A stretch of 64,000 nt of DNA from Psychrobacillus sp044762745 (GTDB lineage Bacteria > Bacillota > Bacilli > Bacillales_A > Planococcaceae). The position numbers and the translations under genes are program-made. Shown here piece by piece: positions 1 to 7,276 of this stretch. Below the pieces are notes generated by a model. It was not told the origin of the DNA. It did not search any database and saw only the letters and a program-made list of their open reading frames with translations. Where the stretch lies: positions 1 to 64,000 of the forward strand of contig NZ_JBIWEX010000012.1 in NCBI RefSeq assembly GCF_044762745.1, written 5' to 3'. Position 1 is the first letter of the stretch. Every line of letters starts with the position of its first letter.

Positions 1-104
1 TCAAATGTTGGTGTGGTAACTACATTTTACACGAGGTCGTTATGGGCTTCTTTTAATTCAACTTATAGGTGTTGCACTTAATATTACAATTCGTCTAAAC
101 AAAA

Positions 105-161
105 AAGCTCGAAGACATTATATCCATCCATACAAGGAGTGGAACAATGTCATTCGAGCTT
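105..161 (-). terminator. Rho-independent terminator-like hairpin after the first riboswitch
   Basis: Arms at 105-119 and 146-161 pair over 15 of 16 positions (AAGCTCGAA core) around a 26-nt loop. Read on the minus strand, the hairpin is followed by a run of six T. It lies downstream of the guanine riboswitch, so it may be part of the expression platform or a second stop. The loop is long for a simple terminator. Confidence 0.55.
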
Positions 162-180
162 ATAAATTCGAATTAAAATA

Positions 181-210
181 AAAGAAATCATGACAACTAG
201 GTCATAATCC
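181..210 (-). terminator. Short hairpin with T-rich tail directly after the guanine aptamer
   Basis: On the minus strand the segment reads GGATTATGAC, a 6-nt loop, then GTCATGATTTC followed by TTTTATTTT. The 8-bp stem and T-rich tail about 15 nt after the aptamer fit a transcription-terminating expression platform. I have not shown that it is mutually exclusive with aptamer P1. Confidence 0.5.
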
Positions 211-225
211 AATTATTTCATTGCC

Positions 226-294
226 ACTCATAGTCAGCTTATTTACGGTAAGCCGGTAGAAACTTGCAGGCCATATCCCTGCGATTATACGAGT
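226..294 (-). ncRNA. Guanine-class purine riboswitch aptamer
   Basis: Read on the minus strand, the segment carries the purine aptamer signatures in order: CGTATAAT, GATATGG, GTTTCTACC, ACCGTAAAT and GACTATG, closed by a P1 helix (ACTCGTA with TATGAGT). The base before TATG is C, the guanine/hypoxanthine-specific position (C74 in xpt numbering). It is preceded by a promoter and followed by hairpins. The regulated gene must lie beyond base 1 on the minus strand; in relatives such switches precede xpt-pbuX, purine permease or purine biosynthesis genes. Confidence 0.93.
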
Positions 295-316
295 TGTTGC
301 TATTTGAATATTTCCC

Positions 317-344
317 ATTATAGCACGACAATTTTCTATTTCAA
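317..344 (-). promoter_or_regulatory. SigA-type promoter for the riboswitch transcript
   Basis: On the minus strand TTGAAA (339-344) is followed after 16 nt by TATAAT (317-322). This is a near-consensus vegetative promoter about 20 nt upstream of the aptamer's 5' strand. Confidence 0.65.
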
Positions 345-423
345 TGAACATAAAATAAGTTGCATGATTCACAAAATTCAGTAGAAATATTAAAATTACA
401 TTATAATGTTATTGCCAAACTAT

Positions 424-446
424 TGCAGGTGCCTGACATCTGCAAT
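424..446. repeat. Hairpin with GTGCCTG loop motif
   Basis: The 7-bp arms ATTGCAG and CTGCAAT enclose GTGCCTGACAT. The loop resembles GTGCCTGGCACC at 5629-5640 and GTGCCAGGCGCC at 6990-7001. It lies just downstream of the minus-strand gene ending at 456 but has no clear T tract. Confidence 0.4.
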
Positions 447-455
447 AAATAGTTG

Positions 456-752
456 CTATGCTTTGTTTTCTGCTTTTAAAGATTTGAATGCATGCATTAA
501 AGGTGTTGGGTTATCTTGAATCTTATAAGAAAATACTCCTTGGTTTGTATGTAAATATAGGATGCCTCCACCGAACGAAAAAGATTTATGAGATATATCA
601 TGGACATGCCCAAGCTCAAATTGATGACGTGCTGTTGTGATTCCTTCCGTATTTAACTGAAGTTCATACTGTATTTCAATTTGTTGCATTTGATAATAAA
701 AGTCTATTTTCCGTTCAATTTCAAAGTAAACTATAGAATGCTTGCTCAGCAT
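456..752 (-). CDS. Small hypothetical protein
   Basis: I do not recognise this protein of about 98 residues. It is soluble-looking, with no signal peptide or membrane segment. It has alternating hydrophobic and aromatic residues (FEIERKIDFYY, IQYELQL, GGGILYLHT) that suggest a beta-rich fold. I chose ATG 752 because GAGGAGG sits 5-6 nt upstream; an upstream in-frame start at 770 would lie before that ribosome site. It follows the FAD oxidase gene by 28 bp on the same strand and is probably co-transcribed. Confidence 0.6.
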   Translation of the reverse strand: MLSKHSIVYFEIERKIDFYYQMQQIEIQYELQLNTEGITTARHQFELGHVHDISHKSFSFGGGILYLHTNQGVFSYKIQDNPTPLMHAFKSLKAENKA

Positions 753-779
753 CCACACCTCCTCAATCAATTTATTTTT

Positions 780-1868
780 TTAAATCGGCGCGTACAAAGA
801 TAGATCCAATTCAGTTTCATGCCCCAGCGCTAGTCTAGCGAGCTCGGCACCGACAAATGGCCCTGCTGTTAATCCAGAAGCTCCTAATCCATTTGCAAAA
901 AATATGTACTCAAAACCTGGTAGATTCCCGATTACAGGTAAAAACTCTGGTGTATACGGTCTGAATCCTACGCGAACTTCCTGAATTTGCGCTTTTTCCA
1001 ATGTTCTGGCAATGCCCGTAGCATTCTCTACTAATAATCGTTTTCCTTCTTCTGTAACATGGTGATCATATGCTACGACTTCTTCATATGTAGAACCCGC
1101 CACTATTTTGCCATTTTCAAATGCTAGCAAATATTGGTTTGTTGGGGGTAACACGACTGGCCAATCCCCTGTTTCCTCATTCTCTACATGAAAATGCATA
1201 ATTTGCGCTTTTTGAAAGCTTACTTTCATATTTACACCTAGTTTAGACGGAATTTCATTGCCCCAAGCACCTGCAGTTAAAATTATTTTGTCAGCCACTA
1301 GCTGTTTTCCATTCACGAAAACAACGCCATCCGAAAACTGTGCATTCCCATCTATTATTTCCGCCCCAAGCTTTTCTGCTGCACGGACCAATGCATCTCG
1401 CATTGCACGTCCATCCACCCTCGCAGCCCCTTCGACATATAAGGAAGAATAGTCTTCTGAAATAAGCGGAAATAAGGATCTCGTTTCATCGGGTGAAAGA
1501 ACTTTCAACTCACCAACTTCAGGTGCTTCTTCTCTTTTTTCTTTCGCACGATCAAGCATTTTTTTCAATTTTTTCGTATCATTTTGTAATGCAATTGCTC
1601 CAACTTGTTTGTATCCAGTCGAAGTTTCCCCTAAATCCTCGAGCTCTTTTACAAGCTGTTTATAATATTTCGCGCCATTTCGAACAAGTGCGTACCATTT
1701 TTTATTTCGACGCTGTGAGATCCATGGACAGATAATACCTGCGGCGGCGGCTGACGCTTGCCCTAGATCCTGTCGATCAATTAGCGTAACTCTCACATTC
1801 TGTTTTGCCAAATGATACGCTGTGGAGGCACCTAAGATTCCTCCTCCTATTACGATAAAAGAAGACAT
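780..1868 (-). CDS. FAD-dependent oxidoreductase (DAO family, glycine/D-amino-acid oxidase-like)
   Basis: The 362-residue protein begins with a Rossmann dinucleotide site, VIGGGILGAS at about residues 6-15. It ends with GFRPYTPEFLPVIG and the GLGASGLTAGP segment typical of the DAO superfamily, which oxidises secondary or D-amines with FAD. The length matches the family. It is cytoplasmic and lies 3 bp downstream of the S66 peptidase gene, so the two are probably one operon. Release of amino acids by the peptidase followed by oxidation is attractive but inferred; the substrate cannot be assigned. Confidence 0.88.
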   Translation of the reverse strand: MSSFIVIGGGILGASTAYHLAKQNVRVTLIDRQDLGQASAAAAGIICPWISQRRNKKWYALVRNGAKYYKQLVKELEDLGETSTGYKQVGAIALQNDTKKLKKMLDRAKEKREEAPEVGELKVLSPDETRSLFPLISEDYSSLYVEGAARVDGRAMRDALVRAAEKLGAEIIDGNAQFSDGVVFVNGKQLVADKIILTAGAWGNEIPSKLGVNMKVSFQKAQIMHFHVENEETGDWPVVLPPTNQYLLAFENGKIVAGSTYEEVVAYDHHVTEEGKRLLVENATGIARTLEKAQIQEVRVGFRPYTPEFLPVIGNLPGFEYIFFANGLGASGLTAGPFVGAELARLALGHETELDLSLYAPI

Positions 1869-1871
1869 TTG

Positions 1872-2906
1872 TTACTCCACTCCACTTTCTAAAATAGAAA
1901 AAGTTCCATTTACACAATCAATTTCTGCCATAGCCCCATATGGCAACACAAATTTTGGCTCGGTATGACCAAAGTTCAAATTGTATAGAATCGGCAAATT
2001 CGTTAAATCGAATTCTTTCATTATTGTTAAGATCGATTCTTTATACTCTTCATAATAGGTTTCTTTTAAGGGCTTACCAAAAATAATTCCATTCACTTTT
2101 TGTAGTATTCCTTGCGAACCGTAGTTCCGTAACCAATATTCGATCAGTGAAGGTGCTGGCATATCTTCTGATGTCTCGAAAAATAAAATACTATCTTCCC
2201 AATAAGCTGACTCTGGCCAAAGAGATGTCCCTTTCGCAAATTCTAGTACTTCGATACATCCCCCGATTAATCTTCCGTGTACTAATCCAGTACCTTGCAG
2301 TACTTCGTAGCCCTTATTCGGATATAACTTTCGTTTTGTATGTTTATTTTCCTCGATCCATTCTAAACGGTCACTTGTCCATTCAAGTGCTGGTTTTATT
2401 TCCCCGATTATGTCATTTGCAAATACAGTCTTTTTCAATGCCTCCACTGTGTATTCATGCATTTCTACATTTTCCGCAAAGTCCATTAATATGGCAGGAC
2501 CATAAAAAGAAGAAACGCCTGCTTTGTGACAAAATAAATGAGTCACAGTGGAATCTGAATAACCAATGAACACTTTCGGATTTGAACGTATGACATCAAA
2601 ATCAATATATGGCAGTAAACGAATGCTGTCACTTCCACCAATATTTGAAATGATTCCTTTAATCGATGGATCCTTAAAAGCATTCATCAAATCCTCTGCC
2701 CGGGCTTTAGGGTTTTCATATAAATAATTAGCGCCTTTTAAACTATTTGGCATGGAAACAACTTCTAATCCAAACACTTTTTCCAGGCGTTCAACTCCTT
2801 GTTCATATCTCCATTTTAAGTTAGGTTCCCCTGCCCCTCCCCAAGATAAACTAATCGTAGCAACTTTATCCCCAGCTTGAAGCATTTTTGGTTTTATTAG
2901 CATCAT
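1872..2906 (-). CDS. Peptidase S66 family (LD-carboxypeptidase / MccF-like)
   Basis: The S66 serine-peptidase landmarks are present: nucleophile motif GYSDST (about residue 121 from the longest start), a later FFETSED acidic segment and NFGHTEP near the C-terminus supplying the His. Family members cleave L,D-bonds in cell-wall muropeptides or detoxify microcin C-like peptidyl nucleotides. The long SLRWGG-like and WPES segments are closer to the MccF-type branch. Start ATG 2906 has GGTGGGAG upstream, better than GTG 2918. It has no signal peptide. It is first in a probable operon with the FAD oxidase. Confidence 0.87.
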   Translation of the reverse strand: MMLIKPKMLQAGDKVATISLSWGGAGEPNLKWRYEQGVERLEKVFGLEVVSMPNSLKGANYLYENPKARAEDLMNAFKDPSIKGIISNIGGSDSIRLLPYIDFDVIRSNPKVFIGYSDSTVTHLFCHKAGVSSFYGPAILMDFAENVEMHEYTVEALKKTVFANDIIGEIKPALEWTSDRLEWIEENKHTKRKLYPNKGYEVLQGTGLVHGRLIGGCIEVLEFAKGTSLWPESAYWEDSILFFETSEDMPAPSLIEYWLRNYGSQGILQKVNGIIFGKPLKETYYEEYKESILTIMKEFDLTNLPILYNLNFGHTEPKFVLPYGAMAEIDCVNGTFSILESGVE

Positions 2907-2962
2907 AACGACTCCCACCCTTTTTAATCTAATTATAGCGGAAACATTGCATTTTTTATTGT

Positions 2963-3130
2963 CTAAAAGACTATTTCTCTGGTGTATGGGTAAAACATGC
3001 CGGGGGAATGGACTACGTTGTTCCAGAAAGCTTTACGCACGGTACATCTGAACAACGTAAAAATTGGTTTTACAAAGGCTATGAAAACGAAACAGAAGCT
3101 TTCGAAGGTATTGTTCAGTGGAAGAAATAA
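2963..3130 (+). pseudogene. Remnant of a YpfJ-type neutral zinc metallopeptidase gene
   Basis: The frame ending at the TAA 3128-3130 reads KDYFSGVWVKHAGG and then VVPESFTHGTSEQRKNWF. These are two C-terminal blocks of the YpfJ/PF04228 family (usual pattern ADCxAGVWxxH, then PxSFTHGTSEQRxxWF). The catalytic N-terminal domain is absent, and the roughly 25-30 residues that normally separate the two blocks are missing. There is no start codon or ribosome site. The region is otherwise non-coding, so this looks like a decayed gene end. Confidence 0.75.
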
Positions 3131-3334
3131 AATCAACTAAATGCGTTTTGAGGCATTCAAATATCTATTTGAAAGATTTTTTATGCATACTCCAAATAAC
3201 TCTGGAATACACTTGTTTAGTATTTTGTAATATTATCTTTCTACTTTGTAACGCTATTGGTAAATTGTCGTAATATTCCTGTAATACAATACTGCTAACA
3301 TATTGCTTAGACTAAATAGTAAGGAGTAGAGTAT

Positions 3335-3898
3335 TTGAGAAAATTTCTTGGGACACTCATCATCACATTTGCACTATTGGTTAGCGGGACAACATCAGGT
3401 GTGGCCGCATCTACAACGCACACCGTACAAAAAGGAGAAACATTATATAAAATTGCGCAAGCGTATAATGTTTCCACCTCTAATTTAAAATCATGGAACA
3501 ATTTAAAAACAGATACTATTCAACCTAAACAAGAACTAAAGATTGCACCTACAAATCAAGCATCCAAAACTAAAAACCCTTCTCGCTCTAATTCAGAGGA
3601 TAAAGTAGTGAAGGAAATTGTTGTATCCGCAAGTGCATTTACTGCGAATTGCAATGGTTGTACTGGGATTACAAGTACAGGGATTAACTTGAAAAAGAAT
3701 CCGGATATCAAAGTAATAGCGGTAGATCCAAAAGTAATTAAGCTTGGGACAAAAGTCCATGTGGAAGGATACGGTTATGCTATTGCTGGTGATACGGGAG
3801 GAAATATTAAAGGAAACAAAATTGATGTGTTCTTCTCCTCCCAGAGCGATGCGTATAAATGGGGACGTAAAGACGTGACAGTTAAAATATTAGAATAG
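3335..3898 (+). CDS. Secreted LysM and 3D-domain cell-wall protein
   Basis: The gene starts at TTG 3335 with AAGGAG 9 nt upstream. The 187-residue product has a Sec signal peptide (about 1-25, ending VAA), one LysM peptidoglycan-binding domain (about 29-71, HTVQKGETLYKIA), a Ser/Lys/Asn linker and a C-terminal 3D domain with AVDPKVIKLG, GDTGG and KIDVFF (the three conserved Asp). This resembles B. subtilis YocH/YuiC and resuscitation-factor-like muralytic proteins. It probably acts in the wall as a lytic transglycosylase-like hydrolase. It is monocistronic, followed by a terminator. Confidence 0.9.
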   Translation: MRKFLGTLIITFALLVSGTTSGVAASTTHTVQKGETLYKIAQAYNVSTSNLKSWNNLKTDTIQPKQELKIAPTNQASKTKNPSRSNSEDKVVKEIVVSASAFTANCNGCTGITSTGINLKKNPDIKVIAVDPKVIKLGTKVHVEGYGYAIAGDTGGNIKGNKIDVFFSSQSDAYKWGRKDVTVKILE

Positions 3899-3903
3899 GA
3901 ATA

Positions 3904-3937
3904 AAAATGACTCCAACATTTTTTTGGGAGTCATTTT
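3904..3937 (+). terminator. Terminator of the LysM-3D gene
   Basis: The arms AAAATGACTCC and GGAGTCATTTT surround a T-rich loop, with Ts after the second arm, 6 bp after the stop codon. Confidence 0.8.
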
Positions 3938-4047
3938 TCATGATAGCACTTGCCTTTTTATTTTTCGCCCTTAAGAATAAAGGAAAATTGGCTGCGTTAA
4001 TTGAATTATAAAGGTAATCAAATAATATCAAAGGAGCTAGATAGCAA

Positions 4048-4944
4048 ATGCCTAATTCAGTCTTACTCAGTCAAATTGAAGCACTTGAAAAAGAAATTCT
4101 TGAGAAAAAAGGACAGCTAACAGAGTTAAGAAAATCAGTGCCGGATAAATTAGTAAAAAACTATTCTTTTGAACAATCTAATCCACAGAAAACTACTTTG
4201 CTCGAATTATTTGGTAATAAAAATGAGCTTATCCTCATTCATAATATGGGAAAATGTTGCTCGTATTGTACAATGTGGGCAGATGGATTTAATGGTGTCT
4301 TTCATCATTTGATCGAAAAAGCAGGGTTTGTGTTAGCTTCTCCTGATTCCCCTGCTATACAAGAGAATATTGCAGCAGAGCGTAAGTGGAACTTTCCGAT
4401 GATTTCTACTAGAGGAAGCTCGTTTACGACGGATATGGGGTTCCAGAAGGGTAATTCTCTCATGCCAGGTGTTTCAACGTTTTACAAGGATGAGGATAAT
4501 AATATTTATCTTCACTCTCAAGCTCCTTTAGGACCGGGTGATGATTTCTGTTCTACATGGCCTTTGTTTGATTTACTCCGGTCAGGTGCAAGTGATGTTA
4601 TTGCAAAGAAAAAGCTCAACAATCACTCTGCTTTTCAATTGACTAATAATATAGCTGTAGGCGTTAAAAATGTTGAAAAAGCAGTTGAATTCTATGAAAA
4701 CATTATTGGAATGAAGAAAGTTAATACGCTAGAGAACGAAACAAAGCTTTCCATAAGCGGTACCAACTTTTATTTAGAAGAAAGTAATGAAAATAATACT
4801 TTTTTTGAATTTGCAGTGGAGGATTTCGAGTCAACCAAAAACAGTCTTCTTAGTAACAACTGTACCATTACAGAGGAATTTTCAAATACGAGTATAATGA
4901 TTGCAGATCCATACGGCATAAAATTTCATTTATTCCAAGTTTAA
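4048..4944 (+). CDS. DUF899-type thioredoxin-fold protein fused to a VOC/glyoxalase domain
   Basis: The 298-residue protein has two parts. Residues about 1-185 match the DUF899 (AhpC/TSA-related) family: a coiled N-terminus, LILIHNMGKCCSYCTMWADG with a Cys cluster, FPMISTRGSSF, and SQAPLGPGDDFCSTWPLFDLL. Residues about 200-298 form a VOC (glyoxalase/bleomycin-resistance) domain beginning NNIAVGVKNVEKAVEFYENIIGM and ending ADPYGIKFHLF. The reading frame is continuous with AAAGGAG upstream. The joining suggests a redox or electrophile-detoxification role, but neither half allows a substrate assignment. Confidence 0.85.
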   Translation: MPNSVLLSQIEALEKEILEKKGQLTELRKSVPDKLVKNYSFEQSNPQKTTLLELFGNKNELILIHNMGKCCSYCTMWADGFNGVFHHLIEKAGFVLASPDSPAIQENIAAERKWNFPMISTRGSSFTTDMGFQKGNSLMPGVSTFYKDEDNNIYLHSQAPLGPGDDFCSTWPLFDLLRSGASDVIAKKKLNNHSAFQLTNNIAVGVKNVEKAVEFYENIIGMKKVNTLENETKLSISGTNFYLEESNENNTFFEFAVEDFESTKNSLLSNNCTITEEFSNTSIMIADPYGIKFHLFQV

Positions 4945-4952
4945 AAGACTTT

Positions 4953-4980
4953 AGAGCCAGGCTATTTAGTAACTGGCTCT
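4953..4980. terminator. Terminator between convergent genes
   Basis: AGAGCCAG pairs with CTGGCTCT across a 12-nt loop, with AT-rich flanks, between the ends of the DUF899-VOC gene and the Nudix gene. It can serve both strands. Confidence 0.65.
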
Positions 4981-5598
4981 TATTATTTTATCAATGCCAC
5001 GAATTATAGCTTCATAGTAAGACTGTTCATGTAGCACAAAGTTATTCTTTGTTACGATCTTATTAAATGAAACTCTTTTTCCTGCTTTATTTATTTCAAA
5101 GCCTTCTATTTGAATCTCTTCTAATTCCCCCAACCAAAGCTCCGAGAATGGTTTGAATTTAGCTCGAACAACTCCTGAAACTTCTTCTGTTTGAATAGCA
5201 AAATCATCAAAACCTAAAGTACAATTATATACATAGACATTTGCTAACTCTCGATCAATAAGTTCCCCTGTCGTCACCGAATAATCTATTATCCCAAGCG
5301 AAACTAGCTCCTCAAACGAAACGCCGATTCCAAGTTCTTCTTTCACTTCTCTAACACCATCTTGCACCGTCTCATTGGCTAATAAATGACCTGCCGCTGT
5401 AATATCTAAAAGTCCAGGATAATCCTTTTTGGAATCACTTCGGATTTGCAAATAAATATAATCTACTTCCTCTTCCCGACTAATAAACCAACAATGAAAT
5501 GTTTCATGCCAATGCCCGAGCTTATGCACTTCATGGCGTGGTGCTGTCCCTATAGCATTTCTATTTCTATCAAATATTCTCAGTAATTCCTCTTCCAT
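4966..5598 (-). CDS. Nudix hydrolase, YfcD/IPP-isomerase-like branch
   Basis: This 210-residue cytoplasmic protein has the N-terminal pattern of the YfcD-like branch (IFDRNRNAIGTAPRHEVHKLG, HETFHCW). Its Nudix box at about residues 71-92 runs G-HLLAN-E-TVQDGV-REVKEELGI; this is one residue shorter between Glu and Arg-Glu than the classical 23-residue box, but keeps the metal-binding REVxEE. Such enzymes hydrolyse nucleoside-diphosphate-linked compounds. The substrate is unknown. It ends inside the terminator shared with its convergent neighbour. Confidence 0.87.
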   Translation of the reverse strand: MEEELLRIFDRNRNAIGTAPRHEVHKLGHWHETFHCWFISREEEVDYIYLQIRSDSKKDYPGLLDITAAGHLLANETVQDGVREVKEELGIGVSFEELVSLGIIDYSVTTGELIDRELANVYVYNCTLGFDDFAIQTEEVSGVVRAKFKPFSELWLGELEEIQIEGFEINKAGKRVSFNKIVTKNNFVLHEQSYYEAIIRGIDKIIRASY

Positions 5599-5628
5599 CT
5601 CTTTATCCCTACTTTCAGTTTGTCACAT

Positions 5629-5640
5629 GTGCCTGGCACC
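5629..5640. repeat. GTGCCTGGCACC palindromic motif
   Basis: A copy of the GTGCC(T/A)GGC(A/G)CC motif also seen at 6990-7001 inside a hairpin loop, and in part at 430-440. Here I see no long flanking stem. It lies upstream of the Nudix gene start. Confidence 0.4.
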
Positions 5641-5835
5641 AGAAACATTATGCTTTTATAAGATTTACAAAGTCATTTAATTTGTCTAATGATGTTAAAT
5701 TGCGATTACATTTGACTGTCTTGGCAAATATAACTGCCTTTCTTTATTCATAGTTTATTACAAGCATACATGGATTACCAAATTCATATAGTTTTTAAAA
5801 AGAGATTCTAAACTATATTAAGGGTGGTCAATAAC

Positions 5836-6963
5836 ATGAGAAAATTGTTACTAATATTCGTAGTTTTTATTATTTCTACTATTTTTAGTTCAACCACTGG
5901 AACAGCAGCTGAATTACCTGTGACCCACATCGCATTCCAAGATCAATTGCTCGATTTTAGTGAAATCAAAGTGATAAATGAAGATACAAAAGTTCCATTG
6001 GAAGAAATCGCCGCACATCTAGATATCCCTTTTGAAATAGAAAAAGTCGTTACTTACATACGAAAAAATGGGATAGAAATTAGTTATAACGAAACTTCAC
6101 AACTAACATCCAAAGACGGCGTAGCACTCGACTGGACACCAATTGTTAAAGTCGATGGCAAGCTTTTTATTAGTGTTAAATATATAGCAAGTGAAATAGG
6201 ATACAAAGTGAAAACTTTTGAGAAACAGAAAACACAACGCATCTACAAGGAAGACTGGGCTCATATTTCACATGAGAATTTTGAGATTTATCTAAACAAA
6301 ATCCTGAATAAAAAACAACCATCTCAAGCCAAATCGAAAGCAAATGTCTATTTAACATTTGACGACGGTCCTAACAAATTTACAGCGATTAATAATTCCA
6401 TATTAAAAAAATATAACACCAAAGCAACTTTCTTCTTTTTGGGAAATCTTATGAAAAAGAACGAATCCATTATCAATTCGGTCGTAAAAGATGGACATTA
6501 TATTGGAACACACAGCATGACACATGACAAAAATAAAGTTTATCTTTCCTCCAAATCTTTCATAAATGAAATGATTGAAGGGACGAAACTGATCAAAAAA
6601 ATGACTGGGAAAGACGCAAAACTTGTCCGTACGCCCTATGGCAGTAAACCACATTTAACAACCGCTATGAAGGATGAGCTAGTGGCAAATGGTTTCAAAC
6701 TATGGGATTGGGACGTTGATTCAAACGATTGGAAATACACCGATAAAGAAGCCAACAAAATCGTCCAAAACGTCAAAGTCGGTGTAGATAAAGCCTATAA
6801 ATCTGGAGATCAGGACATCATCATCCTTCTCCACGACCGTAGTCAAACAACCAAAGCACTACCACAAATAATAGAATGGCTTCAAAATGAAGGCTATACA
6901 CTCAAAACATACGAACCAGAACATCATATCGTACAAAACTTCCTTCGAGACAACACCCTATAA
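5836..6963 (+). CDS. Secreted polysaccharide deacetylase (NodB domain) with N-terminal amine-oxidase-like domain
   Basis: From ATG 5836 (AAGGGTGG 8 nt upstream) the protein has a signal peptide (about 1-25, ending TAA), then a copper-amine-oxidase-N-like stalk domain (about 25-125). A NodB homology domain follows (about 165-350), with motif 1 TFDDGPN (catalytic Asp and metal Asp), motif 2 HSMTH (metal His) and motif 3 RTPYGSKP, then DWDVDSNDW and LLHD. It should deacetylate peptidoglycan or chitin-like polymers outside the cell. Monocistronic. Confidence 0.9.
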   Translation: MRKLLLIFVVFIISTIFSSTTGTAAELPVTHIAFQDQLLDFSEIKVINEDTKVPLEEIAAHLDIPFEIEKVVTYIRKNGIEISYNETSQLTSKDGVALDWTPIVKVDGKLFISVKYIASEIGYKVKTFEKQKTQRIYKEDWAHISHENFEIYLNKILNKKQPSQAKSKANVYLTFDDGPNKFTAINNSILKKYNTKATFFFLGNLMKKNESIINSVVKDGHYIGTHSMTHDKNKVYLSSKSFINEMIEGTKLIKKMTGKDAKLVRTPYGSKPHLTTAMKDELVANGFKLWDWDVDSNDWKYTDKEANKIVQNVKVGVDKAYKSGDQDIIILLHDRSQTTKALPQIIEWLQNEGYTLKTYEPEHHIVQNFLRDNTL

Positions 6964-6972
6964 TCAAAAAAT

Positions 6973-7015
6973 GACAGTTATGTTACTAGTGCCAGGCGCC
7001 GGTAACATAACTGTC
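6973..7015. terminator. Perfect 14-bp hairpin with GTGCCAGGCGCC loop between convergent genes
   Basis: GACAGTTATGTTAC (6973-6986) is the exact complement of GTAACATAACTGTC (7002-7015). The loop holds GTGCCAGGCGCC, a near copy of the motif at 5629. It sits between convergent genes and probably terminates both, though T tracts are weak. Confidence 0.65.
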
Positions 7016-7027
7016 CTAATGAAAATT

Positions 7028-7276
7028 TTACTTTTGCTGATTTTTCAATTTTTCCAATAATCCTCTTACTTTTTCTCTTTGATTCTCTGTTTCTTCTGCT
7101 AATCTTTTTACTTTATATATGTCATTCTCAATCGAGATCAGGACAATATCACCTTCTTTTATCCCTTCATCTAGTTCAGAAATAGGGATATGCAGTGTTT
7201 CTGTTTCACCCGGATATTTTAAAAACACTGCGAGCTCTCCTTCTACTCGATCGAGTGTGTATCTATTTGAGTTCAC
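7028..7276 (-). CDS. DUF3006 family small protein
   Basis: The 82-residue product opens with RYTLDRVEGELAVFL and continues ISELDEGIKEGDIVLI and a charged coiled tail, the pattern of DUF3006. It probably starts at GTG 7276, inside the end of the upstream hydrolase gene (14-bp overlap), with a GGGGTAG-type ribosome site, so translation is likely coupled. DUF3006 genes commonly sit next to ComEC/MBL-like hydrolase genes, as here. The function of DUF3006 is unknown. Confidence 0.85.
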   Translation of the reverse strand: MNSNRYTLDRVEGELAVFLKYPGETETLHIPISELDEGIKEGDIVLISIENDIYKVKRLAEETENQREKVRGLLEKLKNQQK

